NCBI GenBank assembly: GCA_030605615.1
Contig: JAUWHZ010000012.1
Span: 1 to 53,305, forward strand
Source of the DNA: Atribacterota bacterium
GTDB taxonomy: Bacteria > Atribacterota > Phoenicimicrobiia > Phoenicimicrobiales > Phoenicimicrobiaceae
Direction of reading: 5' to 3'
Length of the DNA: 53,305 nucleotides
Under the pieces are notes generated by a model. That model did no database searches. It was not told the origin of the DNA and was given only the letters and a program-made list of their open reading frames with translations. A program made the translations under genes and the position numbers. Positions 27,051 to 37,776 of this stretch are shown one piece after another (position 1 is the first letter of the stretch; the number at the start of each line of letters is the position of its first letter).

Positions 27051-27725
27051 TTATTTTTTAGACCAGGGTTTGCCGCAGGATAATTCACCCTCGGGACAAG
27101 ATCCCGAAATGCAATGCGGACCTGCATTTTCAAATATATTCGGGGCGATGGCTTTAACTTCTTTTAACATTCTTTTTGCCAATTCTCTAATCTCCCATTG
27201 GGCCCTATTACAACATCTTATTTTAAAAATGTGTAGTAATTCTCGAGCATTAACAGTTACTATCATTTTAGTTTCCACAGCTTGAGGTAAAATATATCTG
27301 GCGTCTTCTATTGCTATATTATGATCTAAAAACAAATTATAACTTTCATCTAATTTTTTTATAGTATCAGTATATATTTTAATTAATTTTTTATCTTTTG
27401 CAATAGATTTAGGGATAACATAGGGAAATCCTTTTTTCTTTATTTTAACATATCTTTGACTTTGTTGGGAAAAAGATGCAATTCTATGCCTCACTAACTG
27501 ATGCGAAGTAACTCTGGATATCCCCTCTATGGCAAAAGTAAAATTAGCATGCTCCAAAACAGAATAATGCCCTAATTTTATTATCTTTTTAATTAATTTT
27601 ATTATGTATTTATCGGTAAGCTTTTCATTTAATTCATCAATACCTGATGCAGAATAGCATAATCTTGCTGATTGGGCGACAATTCTTTCAGGATTTTTGG
27701 TATAGTTTATCAATTTAACCTTCAT
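27051..27725 (-). CDS. thyX: FAD-dependent thymidylate synthase
   Basis: Converts dUMP to dTMP using methylene-tetrahydrofolate and reduced flavin. The ThyX motif is RHRIASFSQQSQRY; the 224-residue length and the late CCNRAQWEIR segment match the family. It sits between tdk and the DUF1385 gene. With dCMP deaminase, Tdk and Tmk it covers dTMP supply. The presence of ThyX suggests that ThyA and perhaps classical DHFR may be absent, which this window cannot show. ATG with AAGGAAGG upstream. Confidence 0.96.
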   Translation of the reverse strand: MKVKLINYTKNPERIVAQSARLCYSASGIDELNEKLTDKYIIKLIKKIIKLGHYSVLEHANFTFAIEGISRVTSHQLVRHRIASFSQQSQRYVKIKKKGFPYVIPKSIAKDKKLIKIYTDTIKKLDESYNLFLDHNIAIEDARYILPQAVETKMIVTVNARELLHIFKIRCCNRAQWEIRELAKRMLKEVKAIAPNIFENAGPHCISGSCPEGELSCGKPWSKK

Positions 27726-27745
27726 CGGAAATAACCTTCCTTATT

Positions 27746-27801
27746 TGTATATCGTATCGCGTATTATATGCTCGCTCGAATACGAGATACGAGATACGAA
27801 A
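27746..27801. repeat. Convergent heptamer arrays forming an inverted pair
   Basis: TATATCG/TATCGCG/TATTATA points right and ATACGAG, ATACGAG, ATACGAA points back, ending at the tdk stop. The two halves could fold into a long imperfect hairpin. Confidence 0.75.
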
Positions 27802-28380
27802 CTATTCTTTAGGTACAATATGACATTTCCTACATCTGGCTTCATAACTTTCTCTTGCTCCAATCAATATAGTTGGATCACTATATTTAGCCGGTTCCCC
27901 ATTTACCAGTCTTTGGGTTCGGGAAGCCGGATTACCACAAACCATACATATTGCTTGTAATTTATCTATATATTCTGCTATGGCAAGCAATTTAGGCACT
28001 GGGCCGAAGGGCTCTCCTCTAAAATCCTGATCTAAACCAGCAATAATTACCCTTTTCCCTTTATCAGCAAGTTTCTGACATATAGATACAATATCATCAT
28101 TATAAAATTGAGCTTCATCAATGGCAATTACCTCTGTATCTGGTTCTAATTTTTCTAAAAGTTCTTCTGGTTGATTAATACTAATGGCTTCAATCTTACT
28201 ACCATTGTGAGAGTAAATATATTGAATAGCAAACCTATTATCAATAGTTGGCTTAAATACTTGGACTTTTTTTCTGGCGATTTGAACTCTATGAACTCTT
28301 CTTATTAACTCTTCACTCTTCCCACTGAACATACTTCCACATATAACTTCAATCCAGCCAGTACTTTTTTCTTTTCTCAT
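27802..28380 (-). CDS. tdk: Thymidine kinase
   Basis: Phosphorylates thymidine. Type II TK features are P-loop [23 protein letters not shown], the zinc cysteines CMVCG and CRKC, and the substrate-loop [10 protein letters not shown]. The frame is open to a TTG at 28407, but GGAGGAGG lies seven bases before the ATG at 28380, giving the 193-residue family-length protein. It follows rpmE across a terminator, so it may have its own promoter in 28380-28424 or depend on readthrough. Confidence 0.95.
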   Translation of the reverse strand: MRKEKSTGWIEVICGSMFSGKSEELIRRVHRVQIARKKVQVFKPTIDNRFAIQYIYSHNGSKIEAISINQPEELLEKLEPDTEVIAIDEAQFYNDDIVSICQKLADKGKRVIIAGLDQDFRGEPFGPVPKLLAIAEYIDKLQAICMVCGNPASRTQRLVNGEPAKYSDPTILIGARESYEARCRKCHIVPKE

Positions 28381-28423
28381 CCTTGTACCTCCTCCATAAT
28401 TTCTCAAGAGAAATATTCAACAT

Positions 28424-28463
28424 AAAAAAACAGAGCCTTATAAAAGCTCTGTTTTAATTTTTT
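28424..28463. terminator. Bidirectional intrinsic terminator after rpmE
   Basis: CAGAGC and GCTCTG stems (28431-28436, 28446-28451) with an A/U loop. A run of seven A on the left gives a U-tract for minus-strand transcripts, and TTTTAATTTTTTT on the right serves the plus strand. It ends the rho-rpmE transcript. Confidence 0.85.
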
Positions 28464-28547
28464 TATCAAAAGATAATTAGAGGGGAATCCTCTCTGAAAC
28501 ACCAATTTTTATTTTGTTTGCAACCATAAAATAACGCCTACCTGAAA

Positions 28548-28769
28548 TTAATTATCATCATTCTCTTCATTATTTAAATTATATTTTCTATTAAACCTCT
28601 CTACTCTTCCTGCAGTATCAACTATTTTTTGCTTCCCAGTAAAAAATGGGTGGCATACAGAACATATTTCTATTTTCATGCTCTCTTTAGTAGATCCAGT
28701 TTCAAAACTGTTTCCACAAGCACATTTTATAATAGATTTTCCATACTTTGGGTGAATATCTTTTTTCAT
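28548..28769 (-). CDS. rpmE: 50S ribosomal protein L31
   Basis: A 73-residue ribosomal protein of the zinc-binding (C+) type: KCACGNSF and [12 protein letters not shown] supply the cysteines, followed by [16 protein letters not shown] with GAGGAT upstream. It lies immediately after rho, as in Bacillota. Zinc-free L31 paralogues would be elsewhere if present. Confidence 0.97.
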   Translation of the reverse strand: MKKDIHPKYGKSIIKCACGNSFETGSTKESMKIEICSVCHPFFTGKQKIVDTAGRVERFNRKYNLNNEENDDN

Positions 28770-28907
28770 TTTTCTCTATCCTCTATCTTTTTTTATTTTT
28801 TGTTAATACAGTTTTATAATAAAAATATATAAAATTATAACATAATATTATTTTTACGTCAAAATGAATCTAAAATGTTTTTTACACTTTTAATAAAATG
28901 ATAATTT

Positions 28908-30158
28908 TTAAATATTTTGCTCTTTAATGGAATCTAAAAACTGTTGGTTATTTTTAGTCTTTTTTAATTTATTAATCACTAATTTTATCGCACCCAGCGA
29001 AGGCTGAGAAGATAAGGCTCTTCTTAATATCCATATTTTTTGCAATTTTTCTTTGGTTAACAATAATTCCTCTTTTCGTGTACCAGATTTTCTAATATCA
29101 ATTGCCGGAAATATTCTATTTTCTGCAAGCTCCCTGTCTAATTTCATTTCCATATTTCCCGTTCCTTTAAATTCTTCAAATATTACTTCATCCATCTTAC
29201 TTCCTGTTTCCACTAAGGCAGTAGCTAATATGGTTAAACTTCCTCCCTCTTCAATATTTCTTGCTGCTCCAAAAAATTTTTTGGGCCAATAAAGAGCGCT
29301 TGAATCTATTCCTCCAGATAGAGTTTTTCCACTTGTAGGAACAGTCTGATTGTAAGCTCGGGCTAATCTGGTGATACTATCTAACAATACGACTACATCC
29401 TGCTTTTGCTCCACCATTCTTTTGGCTCTTTCTAAGACTATTTCTGCTACTTTTATATGATTATTGACAGGCTGATCGAATGTAGAACTTACTACTTCCG
29501 CTTTTACCGATCGTTGCATACCGGTTACCTCTTCTGGCCTTTCGTCAACTAATAAGATGATAAGCCTTATTTCAGGATGGTTTATTGCAATACCATTGGC
29601 AATCTTTTCTAATAAAATTGTCTTACCTGCTTTCGGAGGAGAAACGATAAGACCTCGTTGGCCTTTTCCAATTGGTGAAAATAAATCAATTAGTCTGGTT
29701 GACAAATCACCTGATTTATTTTCTAATTTAATCATCTCATCAGGAAATAGAGGAGTAAGATTTTCAAAATCTATTCTTGCTTTAGCTAATTCTGGATCCT
29801 CATGATTAACTGCCTCAATTTTTAATAAGGCATAATATCTTTCTCCTTCTTTAGGAGCCCTAACTTGACCGGATACAAGATCTCCATTGCTAAGATTAAA
29901 TCTCTTTATCTGAGAAGGCGAAATATAAATATCGTTTTCACTGGGTAAATAACCCCCTGTCCTCAAAAAACCAAATCCTTCATCTATTATTTCTAAAATA
30001 CCTTCAGAAAACATATAACCTTTTTTCTCTGTTTCTGCCTGTAATATTTTAAAGACTAAGTCCATCTTTTTAATTCTAGAAAAATTGTTAATCTTGTATT
30101 CTTTTGCAATTTTGCATAAATCGTTTATCTTTTTTTCTTTTAATTCTGTTAATAGCAA
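28908..30158 (-). CDS. rho: Transcription termination factor Rho
   Basis: A hexameric RNA helicase that ends transcription. The 416-residue protein has the N-terminal helical and RNA-binding cold-shock-like domain ([19 protein letters not shown]), P-loop [20 protein letters not shown] and the R-loop SLTIL region. The start is TTG with AAGGAGG nine bases upstream. A long untranslated leader precedes it. rpmE follows. Confidence 0.97.
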   Translation of the reverse strand: MLLTELKEKKINDLCKIAKEYKINNFSRIKKMDLVFKILQAETEKKGYMFSEGILEIIDEGFGFLRTGGYLPSENDIYISPSQIKRFNLSNGDLVSGQVRAPKEGERYYALLKIEAVNHEDPELAKARIDFENLTPLFPDEMIKLENKSGDLSTRLIDLFSPIGKGQRGLIVSPPKAGKTILLEKIANGIAINHPEIRLIILLVDERPEEVTGMQRSVKAEVVSSTFDQPVNNHIKVAEIVLERAKRMVEQKQDVVVLLDSITRLARAYNQTVPTSGKTLSGGIDSSALYWPKKFFGAARNIEEGGSLTILATALVETGSKMDEVIFEEFKGTGNMEMKLDRELAENRIFPAIDIRKSGTRKEELLLTKEKLQKIWILRRALSSQPSLGAIKLVINKLKKTKNNQQFLDSIKEQNI

Positions 30159-30482
30159 ATTATAAAACCTCCTTATTTATATAATTAAGATTTAAAATAT
30201 TTATTTTGTATATTATTTTTAGCTATTAATATATATTAATATAACTAATTATTAATTTCTTAGGATCAGGGTTATGAGCGATATGATTAATATGATGAAT
30301 AATTCATGAATAAAACTATTTTTGGTCATAAGTCATAAGTAATAATCAACTTTTTTAAGCCTTTTTATAATAAAAGATAATTTGAAGTTGCAAAATACAT
30401 TAAAAAATTTATTAAAAAGAGGGCTATTGAGGAGTTATTCTTTTAGATTACATCACAAGGCTATTCTATCACTATAATTTCA
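30159..30482 (-). promoter_or_regulatory. Rho leader region with a possible promoter
   Basis: No gene is seen in this 324-base AT-rich gap. On the minus strand TTGCAA (30388-30393) and TATAAA (30364-30369) are 18 bases apart and could start a leader of nearly 200 bases before rho. A short GTCATAA heptamer pair occurs at 30325-30340. rho leaders are autoregulated in some bacteria, but no specific structure was recognized. Confidence 0.4.
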
Positions 30483-31244
30483 TTAATACAAATATTTTTT
30501 CAAATATTTTTTAATTACCTCCAGATCGCTGGGTTTGTCCAAATCTATCATTATTTCAGGGTGGGATATCTTAACTGCAACGGATTTATAACCGACTATT
30601 TCAGTAACTTTTTTTTCGATTTCATCTAAAGTTAAGGTCTTAAACAAAAACTTTATGATAAATTTAAAACCTAATATTTTAGCATTTTTCCAATTGGCTT
30701 TCCTATTGTCATATAATTCCTTAATTAATTCTCTCTTGTGAAAAAATACTTCTGGTTTAAAAAATACAATATTTCCTCCGCAAAATGTTCCTTCTTTCAT
30801 CTTGACATAAGTTCTTATAGTTTCTGGATACTTTTTTACAATATCGTCTTTAGTAATTATTGGATAGCCGATATAAGCATCTCTTTCTATACATTTATTA
30901 ATGAATTCATCAATAGCCTGAGAAGTAATCAAAGGTATATCAGAGGCTAAAAGCAATAAGTTGCTTTTAGAATTAAAATAATTTAACCCAATTTCCATAT
31001 TTTCAAGTATAGAATCTCCTGGTTCTAATATTTCTTCTACCTTTTTGCCAATATAAGGAAAAAGTTCATTTTTTGGACCCACTACTAACACTTTATCTAT
31101 ATTTTTTGAATTATTGAGGGCATCAATGATATAGTCAATTATAGGTCTGTCGTTTATTATAATTAAAGCTTTATTTTCTACATTAGCAGTAATCTCTAAA
31201 GGACCTTTTTCCTTTGTTCCCGCTAATACTAAAGCATTAAACAT
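30483..31244 (-). CDS. MobA-like NTP-transferase domain protein
   Basis: A 253-residue nucleotidyltransferase with a GT-A type fold. The start NALVLAGTKEKG varies from the usual LAGG signature. LLASDIPLITSQAID supplies the metal-binding Asp, and CGGNIVFFKPE follows. The family includes MobA-type guanylyltransferases and sugar-nucleotide enzymes; the substrate cannot be assigned. ATG with AAGGAG upstream, 15 bases after pyrG, so probably co-transcribed with it. Confidence 0.8.
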   Translation of the reverse strand: MFNALVLAGTKEKGPLEITANVENKALIIINDRPIIDYIIDALNNSKNIDKVLVVGPKNELFPYIGKKVEEILEPGDSILENMEIGLNYFNSKSNLLLLASDIPLITSQAIDEFINKCIERDAYIGYPIITKDDIVKKYPETIRTYVKMKEGTFCGGNIVFFKPEVFFHKRELIKELYDNRKANWKNAKILGFKFIIKFLFKTLTLDEIEKKVTEIVGYKSVAVKISHPEIMIDLDKPSDLEVIKKYLKKYLY

Positions 31245-31259
31245 TTTATATTACTCCTT

Positions 31260-32879
<1,620 letters not shown>

Positions 32880-32895
32880 TTAACTATTTATTAAA

Positions 32896-33137
32896 TTAGT
32901 CGTTAGTGAATAGTGAATAGTCGTTAGTAGGACAGGCGTCTCGCCTGTCTATTAATTTATTATGTTCTCTGATTGCGAGCTACCATAGGGAGCGTGGTAA
33001 TCCCTTTATTAAATTAAAAAGTTAAAGCGAAAAGCTATACGCTCTACGCTAAACGTTATACGCTATATAATATTCTGTCTCCTCGTGTCTGAATTCTATT
33101 TTCCTAACTCGATACGCGATACTATATACTAAATATA
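32896..33137. repeat. Composite repeat: heptamers, family B hairpin, diverged family D, inverted heptamers
   Basis: AGTCGTT-type units (32896-32930) run into hairpin GACAGGCG/CGCCTGTC (32931-32949). A diverged family D half (GATTGCGAGCTACC, 32962-32997) follows. Inverted TACGCTN units (33033-33064) and GATACGCGATAC (33110-33121) lie beyond and end at the MBL hydrolase stop. Confidence 0.75.
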
Positions 33138-33776
33138 CTATTCATATTGAAAAACAAAAATTTGGTTATTTTCAGGTAAAGTATCTTTTCTAATTTCTAA
33201 TTCGTTTGATTCTAATCTTCTTATATTATCTTTATTGGAAAGAAATGCTTCTACTGGATCTATAGAGAATTTAATAGCCTCAGTTTTATAATGCATGGGT
33301 ATAGTGATTCTTGGTTTTATATCATTAATAATCTGGCTAGCCTGAGTACTATCTATAGTGTAGAATCCTCCCACCGGGATAAATAGAATATCTACTGAAC
33401 CTATTTCAGCTAATTTATCTGGATCCAAAATGTGTCCTAAATCACCCAGATGACATAATTTTAATCCATCAGCTTTGATAATAAATATTGTATTGGTCCC
33501 TCTCTTAGACCCAAAAACACTATCATGATAAGTTGATATTCCTTGAAATTCCATTTTGTGTGATTCTCTTTTTACTGGTCCCTTAAAAACTACCGGTCTT
33601 CCTTTTATTCCCCTTACATAATTATGATCAAAGTGTTCATGACTTACGGTGACAATATTTACTTTAATTCGGGGTAGTTTATAGCCCAGTGTTTCATCGA
33701 AAGGGTCAGTAATAATTTTAATTCCCCTTTCAGATTCAATTAAAAATGAGGAATGGCCCAACCATTTTATTCTCAT
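33138..33776 (-). CDS. MBL-fold metal-dependent hydrolase (UPF0173/UlaG-like)
   Basis: A 212-residue metallo-beta-lactamase-fold protein with WLGHSSFLIE at the start, the metal motif SHEHFDHNY, HLGDLGH and a late PMHYKT. It resembles the UPF0173/L-ascorbate-6-phosphate lactonase-like hydrolases, whose cellular substrates are mostly unknown. It lies 18 bases after the HARE-HTH gene and probably shares its transcript, which is the only functional clue. ATG with GGAGG upstream. Confidence 0.85.
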   Translation of the reverse strand: MRIKWLGHSSFLIESERGIKIITDPFDETLGYKLPRIKVNIVTVSHEHFDHNYVRGIKGRPVVFKGPVKRESHKMEFQGISTYHDSVFGSKRGTNTIFIIKADGLKLCHLGDLGHILDPDKLAEIGSVDILFIPVGGFYTIDSTQASQIINDIKPRITIPMHYKTEAIKFSIDPVEAFLSNKDNIRRLESNELEIRKDTLPENNQIFVFQYE

Positions 33777-33794
33777 TAAATTTCCTCCATTATA

Positions 33795-35285
33795 CTAAAA
33801 CATTTCCTTAATTATTTTATTCAATCTTTCTCTGGCTAACTCAGGTTTAAAATTCAATATAATGCTGCCCATTTCAGTTTTTTGTAATATATTTAATGGT
33901 TCTAAGGCAAATATTTCAGTAATTTCTTCTACTTCGGACTTTTGCACCTTTTTATATTCAAAATATTCAATACTTTTTTGATTAATGATTTTAGTTAATG
34001 ATTCAATATTAAGATACAATTTTTTACTACTATTTTCATTTAATACCTTAATTATTATATTAATTAATTTTATTTTATTGTGAATTTGTTTTCTTCTTTC
34101 AAATAACTTATAGATATTATTCTCCACGGAATTATCTGGTGAAAAGATTAATTTTAAATTGTTTAAAGAAAATGGTAATCTATTATGTTCTTTTATGAGG
34201 CTATCTAACCATCTCAGCTCAAATAACACAACTTTATATTCATCTGTTTTTTTATTAAGTTTATCAAAATCGAAATCTGTAGAAATAATTACCGAAAAAT
34301 CTACTTTATTTTTTTCTCTGGCCTTACCCAGCTCATTCCAATATTCATATTTTTGTATTCTTTTACTTTTTTTATCTAATATCTTCCCGTCAACAATTAA
34401 ATTGTAAGTCTTGTAATCTAATTGTGCCTTTATTAAAATAAAAGATGTTTTTCCTTCTGATATAAGTGAAGTTTCAAATCCTAAAAATTCAAATACTTTT
34501 TGGATTAACTGTTTGAAATTTTCATTATCCTCGGCAGTTATAAGTTTTACCTGTAATTTTTTTATTTCACTCAGCCAATTAAAAAGACCCCAAATATCCT
34601 CTTTATCTTCAACAAATCGCGGGTCTTTTCTTAAAATATCAATAATATATTTGTAAAATAAATTGTCTTCCTTTACTTCAACCTCCAACACCCTTTCACA
34701 AATTTCTTTATAGGAGAGGGGATGTCCTTCTTCTTCTAATATTTTAAATATTTTTTCACTTAATTCCTCCTGTGGCTTCATTAAGGTTTCATTTTCAGTC
34801 ACTAAAAAATACTTACTTTTATCATAATCAATTAGGCCGATAAAAATAATATCGTTAACCTTTAATTCCTTCTTTTTGTACCATTCTTTCAACCCAATTA
34901 TACAATTAAGTTCATTATTTACTACTGCTTCTATTTCGATTCCTTCTTTATCTATAAAGGTAACTTCAATAATTTTTTTATCCCTTGAGAAAAAAGGTCT
35001 CATATAACTGGTCAAAAACATAGTTCCATCTTTCAAACAATAACTGGTAAGAGAATATTTAATATTTGCATTTTTATATTTCCATCTTACCAAGCCCCAA
35101 ATCCCCCTTTTTGTCCTCATAAATCTCTTATCTCCACTCATAGAAGCATTCACGGCATAATAGGGCTCTTTAACTTTTAAGGGTTTTATTTTTATTAGCT
35201 CTTCAGCAATTTTCCGATAATGTAATGGTTTTTTATGTTTAATTAATATTTCATAAGCAACATCAGCAACTGATTTATGTCTCAT
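33795..35285 (-). CDS. Double HARE-HTH protein with a divergent endonuclease-like domain
   Basis: Not a recognized named gene. The 496 residues show a HARE-HTH domain (about 4-70; VADVAYEILIKHKKPLHYRK then GIWGLVRW), a beta-rich middle (80-165; GLKEWYKKKELKVNDIIFIG), and a second HARE-HTH (175-238; IFKILEEEGHPLSYKEIC then DIWGLFNW). A possible PD-(D/E)xK-like region follows (253-365), with a helix FKQLIQKVFEFLGF, then Asp290 and the triplet Asp299-Gly300-Lys301. The tail is helical and rich in Lys and Glu. HARE-HTH domains are known in restriction endonucleases and in RNA polymerase delta, so it may be a DNA-binding nuclease or regulator. No methyltransferase is nearby. ATG with AGGAGG upstream. 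Confidence 0.65.
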   Translation of the reverse strand: MRHKSVADVAYEILIKHKKPLHYRKIAEELIKIKPLKVKEPYYAVNASMSGDKRFMRTKRGIWGLVRWKYKNANIKYSLTSYCLKDGTMFLTSYMRPFFSRDKKIIEVTFIDKEGIEIEAVVNNELNCIIGLKEWYKKKELKVNDIIFIGLIDYDKSKYFLVTENETLMKPQEELSEKIFKILEEEGHPLSYKEICERVLEVEVKEDNLFYKYIIDILRKDPRFVEDKEDIWGLFNWLSEIKKLQVKLITAEDNENFKQLIQKVFEFLGFETSLISEGKTSFILIKAQLDYKTYNLIVDGKILDKKSKRIQKYEYWNELGKAREKNKVDFSVIISTDFDFDKLNKKTDEYKVVLFELRWLDSLIKEHNRLPFSLNNLKLIFSPDNSVENNIYKLFERRKQIHNKIKLINIIIKVLNENSSKKLYLNIESLTKIINQKSIEYFEYKKVQKSEVEEITEIFALEPLNILQKTEMGSIILNFKPELARERLNKIIKEMF

Positions 35286-35388
35286 AAGTCTCTATCCTCC
35301 TATCGCTCGATTTAGCTGTTTATTAAATATTTTTTTATAATAATTATTTATTATTATATACACCTTTTGGTATTTTTTACAAATAAAT

Positions 35389-35472
35389 TAGTCGTTGGTC
35401 GATAGTATTTAGTTTTTAGTTCTTGGTTTATAGTTTTTAGATAAAGGGAATCAGTTTTCAGTTATCAGTTTA
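35389..35472. repeat. Heptamer block, mixed AGTCGTT, TTTTTAG and CAGTTNT units
   Basis: AGTCGTTGGTCG, then TTTTTAG/TTCTTGG/TTTATAG/TTTTTAG, then CAGTTTT/CAGTTAT/CAGTTTA. All keep a 7-bp period although the unit sequence changes. Confidence 0.7.
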
Positions 35473-35483
35473 TTATGTTCTTT

Positions 35484-35575
35484 GTCATTGCGAGGGTGGC
35501 ACTCAAGTTATATTGAGTGACACCCGCGGCAATCTCGGTTTGAGATTGCTTCGTCGCATTGCTCCTCGCAATGAC
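35484..35575. repeat. Family D MITE-like element, second complete copy
   Basis: A 92-bp element with terminal repeats GTCATTGCGAG/CTCGCAATGAC identical to the copy at 22233. The right half, including GCAATCTC/GAGATTGC, is nearly identical. The left arm is a different hairpin (GGGTGGCACTCAA with TTGAGTGACACCC). Confidence 0.85.
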
Positions 35576-35641
35576 GAAACGAAAAAAGTTATGACTTTTA
35601 ACTGTAAACTCATTATATTATTATACTTTACTTATCTATCT

Positions 35642-35680
35642 CTACGCTAAACGCTACACGCTATAATACGAGATACGATT
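35642..35680. repeat. Inverted heptamers at the carbonic anhydrase stop
   Basis: TACGCTAAACGCTACACGC followed by ATACGAGATACGA: inverted AGCGTNN and TCGTAT units. They pair in orientation with the block at 35389, enclosing the family D element. The 35286-35681 gap holds these repeats and AT-rich sequence, with no gene. Confidence 0.75.
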
Positions 35681-35681
35681 G

Positions 35682-36182
35682 TTATTTATATTTTTTCATT
35701 AATTCTACATAACCCCAGGTATGTTTCTTTAAATCTTCAACTTCTTCTTTAGTTAGATTTCTCACTACCTTAGCAGGTATTCCTAAAGCCATAGTATATG
35801 GCGGTATTTTAGTCCTTGGTGTTACTATTGCCCCAGCTCCCACTATAGCCCCTTCTCCTACCTCTGCTTTATCAAGCACAATTGCACCAATGCCTATTAA
35901 AGAACCATCTCCTATCTTGCAGGCATGAAGCACTACATTATGACCCACAGTGACATTACTTCCTATTATAGTAGATACACCCATATCACAATGGACCACA
36001 CTACCATCTTGTATATTGGTATTTTTTCCAATAACAATCGAAGCAATATCACCTCTTAATACCACATTATACCAAATACTGGCATATTCTCCTATTATAA
36101 CTTCCCCAATTATGTTAGCATTTTCCGCAACAAAAGCTTTCTCATTTATTATTGGTTTTTTACCTTCAAAATTTAATATCAT
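35682..36182 (-). CDS. Gamma-carbonic anhydrase-like hexapeptide-repeat protein
   Basis: A 166-residue left-handed beta-helix protein with repeated I/V-G-x units. The zinc-ligand histidines of the family appear in VVHCDMG and GHNVVLHACK, followed by MALGIPAKVVRN. Members hydrate CO2 or have unproven activity. The ATG overlaps the uvrC stop (ATGA), so translation is coupled to uvrC, an odd partner. Acyltransferase-like relatives are an alternative. Confidence 0.88.
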   Translation of the reverse strand: MILNFEGKKPIINEKAFVAENANIIGEVIIGEYASIWYNVVLRGDIASIVIGKNTNIQDGSVVHCDMGVSTIIGSNVTVGHNVVLHACKIGDGSLIGIGAIVLDKAEVGEGAIVGAGAIVTPRTKIPPYTMALGIPAKVVRNLTKEEVEDLKKHTWGYVELMKKYK

Positions 36183-37678
36183 TTTCTTACCTCCAAAACT
36201 GCTTTAATCGTTTCAGCTATCTTTTTTCCAAATCCTGGTATCTTACTTATCTCAACCGTAGAAGCATTCTTTATTTCTTCTATACTTTTAAAATATTCTA
36301 ATAATAATCTTTTCCGTTTAGAACCAATTCCTGGAATAAGGTCTAATTTTGAATTACGCAATTCTTTACTTCTTATCCTTCTATGATAAGTTATCGCAAA
36401 TCTATGGGCTTCATCTCTAATCCTTTGCAATAAAAAAAGGGCTTCTGAATCAGGAGGTAAAATTATAGACTTATAAACTTCGGGTTTAAATATCTCTTCT
36501 TCTTTTTTAGCTATACTTATTACCGGTAATTCAAGGCTTAAAGCGTTTAATATCTTTTCTACAGCAACAAGTTGTCCCCTTCCTCCATCAACCAGAATTA
36601 AATCGGGCAACTCTTTTCCTTCGGATAATAATCTTTTATATCTTCTTTCTACTACCTCTTGCAACATCGCATAGTCATCAATTCTATTAACTCTCTTTAC
36701 TTTAAATCTTCGGTAATCCTGCTTTTTAGGTCTTCCTTTTTCAAAAACTACTAAAGAACCAACAGGTAACTTCCCCTGAATATTAGAGATATCGAAAGCT
36801 TCAATTTTTTCTGGAAGTATTTTCAAATTTAATTTGTGCTTTAAATCAAAAATTGCTCGTTTACCCTTTTTGATTTCACCTTCTTCTACTTCTTCTATCT
36901 TTTTTAGTAAATATTCATTCCCTTTATCTTTACTGTAGAAATTTAATTCTTGACTTTTTAATATTTCTTCAAGGGATTTTATTTTATCTCTTATTTTAGC
37001 AGCCTTTTCATAATTTATATGGTTAGACGCCTCTTTCATTTCCTGATAAAGATTATGGAGTAACCTCTTTTTCCCACCTGCTAAAAAAAGGCAGATTTCT
37101 TTCACCCTTTTTTGGTATTCTGTTTTGCTAATCATTTTGGCACAAGGAGCTGAACATAAACCTATTTGGTAATCCAGGCAAATCCTGGCTTTTTTTAAAT
37201 CTTTTTTTCTACATCCTCTAATTTTAAATATCTGCCTTATTAATTTTATGACTGCTCGAGTATCTTCTGCGCCCACAAAAGGACCAAAATAAATAGCTTT
37301 ATCTTCTTTTTTCTCCTGATTAATCTTCCGATGAAAAAATATTTGCGGAAAATCTTCTCCTAAAGTTATTTTAATATAAGGATAGCTTTTATCATCTTTA
37401 AATTGAGTATTATAATATGGGTTGTTGTTCTTTATCATTTTACTTTCTAAGATAAGTGCTTCCACTTCAGAAGAAGTAGGTATATATTCAACATCCACTA
37501 TCTCTTTAACCATCTTATTAATCTTGAGAGATTGCTGGGAAGAATTACTAAAATAGGATGAAACCCTACTCCTTAAAGAATTTGCTTTTCCAACATATAT
37601 TATCTTATTTGTCTTATCTTTAAAAAAATACACTCCGTTTGTATCAGGTAATTTATTTATCTTTGCTTTAATATCCAT
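36179..37678 (-). CDS. uvrC: UvrABC endonuclease subunit C, compact form
   Basis: Makes the two incisions of nucleotide excision repair. At 499 residues it is about 100 shorter than usual UvrC. GIY-YIG domain (GVYFFKDKTNKIIYVGKA, 16-33), four cysteines (156, 167, 175, 179) that could hold a cluster, UVR motif (about 209-240), RNase H-like nuclease with FDISN (Asp296), LVDGGRGQ (Asp364) and His425, and C-terminal HhH motifs are all present. The missing part lies between the UVR motif and the nuclease: about 55 residues here against about 150 normally. Catalytic residues appear intact. It shares the uvrB-uvrA-uvrC cluster. Confidence 0.92.
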   Translation of the reverse strand: MDIKAKINKLPDTNGVYFFKDKTNKIIYVGKANSLRSRVSSYFSNSSQQSLKINKMVKEIVDVEYIPTSSEVEALILESKMIKNNNPYYNTQFKDDKSYPYIKITLGEDFPQIFFHRKINQEKKEDKAIYFGPFVGAEDTRAVIKLIRQIFKIRGCRKKDLKKARICLDYQIGLCSAPCAKMISKTEYQKRVKEICLFLAGGKKRLLHNLYQEMKEASNHINYEKAAKIRDKIKSLEEILKSQELNFYSKDKGNEYLLKKIEEVEEGEIKKGKRAIFDLKHKLNLKILPEKIEAFDISNIQGKLPVGSLVVFEKGRPKKQDYRRFKVKRVNRIDDYAMLQEVVERRYKRLLSEGKELPDLILVDGGRGQLVAVEKILNALSLELPVISIAKKEEEIFKPEVYKSIILPPDSEALFLLQRIRDEAHRFAITYHRRIRSKELRNSKLDLIPGIGSKRKRLLLEYFKSIEEIKNASTVEISKIPGFGKKIAETIKAVLEVRK

Positions 37679-37710
37679 ATTTTATCTCTCTCTAATTAAT
37701 AAAATAATAA

Positions 37711-37776
37711 TTCGTATCTCGTATTTGGCGTATAGCAATACGCCCCTACTGACGACTATTTACTATTCACTAAATA
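37711..37776. repeat. Convergent heptamer units at the uvrA stop
   Basis: TTCGTATCTCGTATT points right. GACGACTATTTACTATTCAC is the inverse of the AGTGAATAGTCGT block at 32900-32925 and ends at the uvrA stop. Confidence 0.7.
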
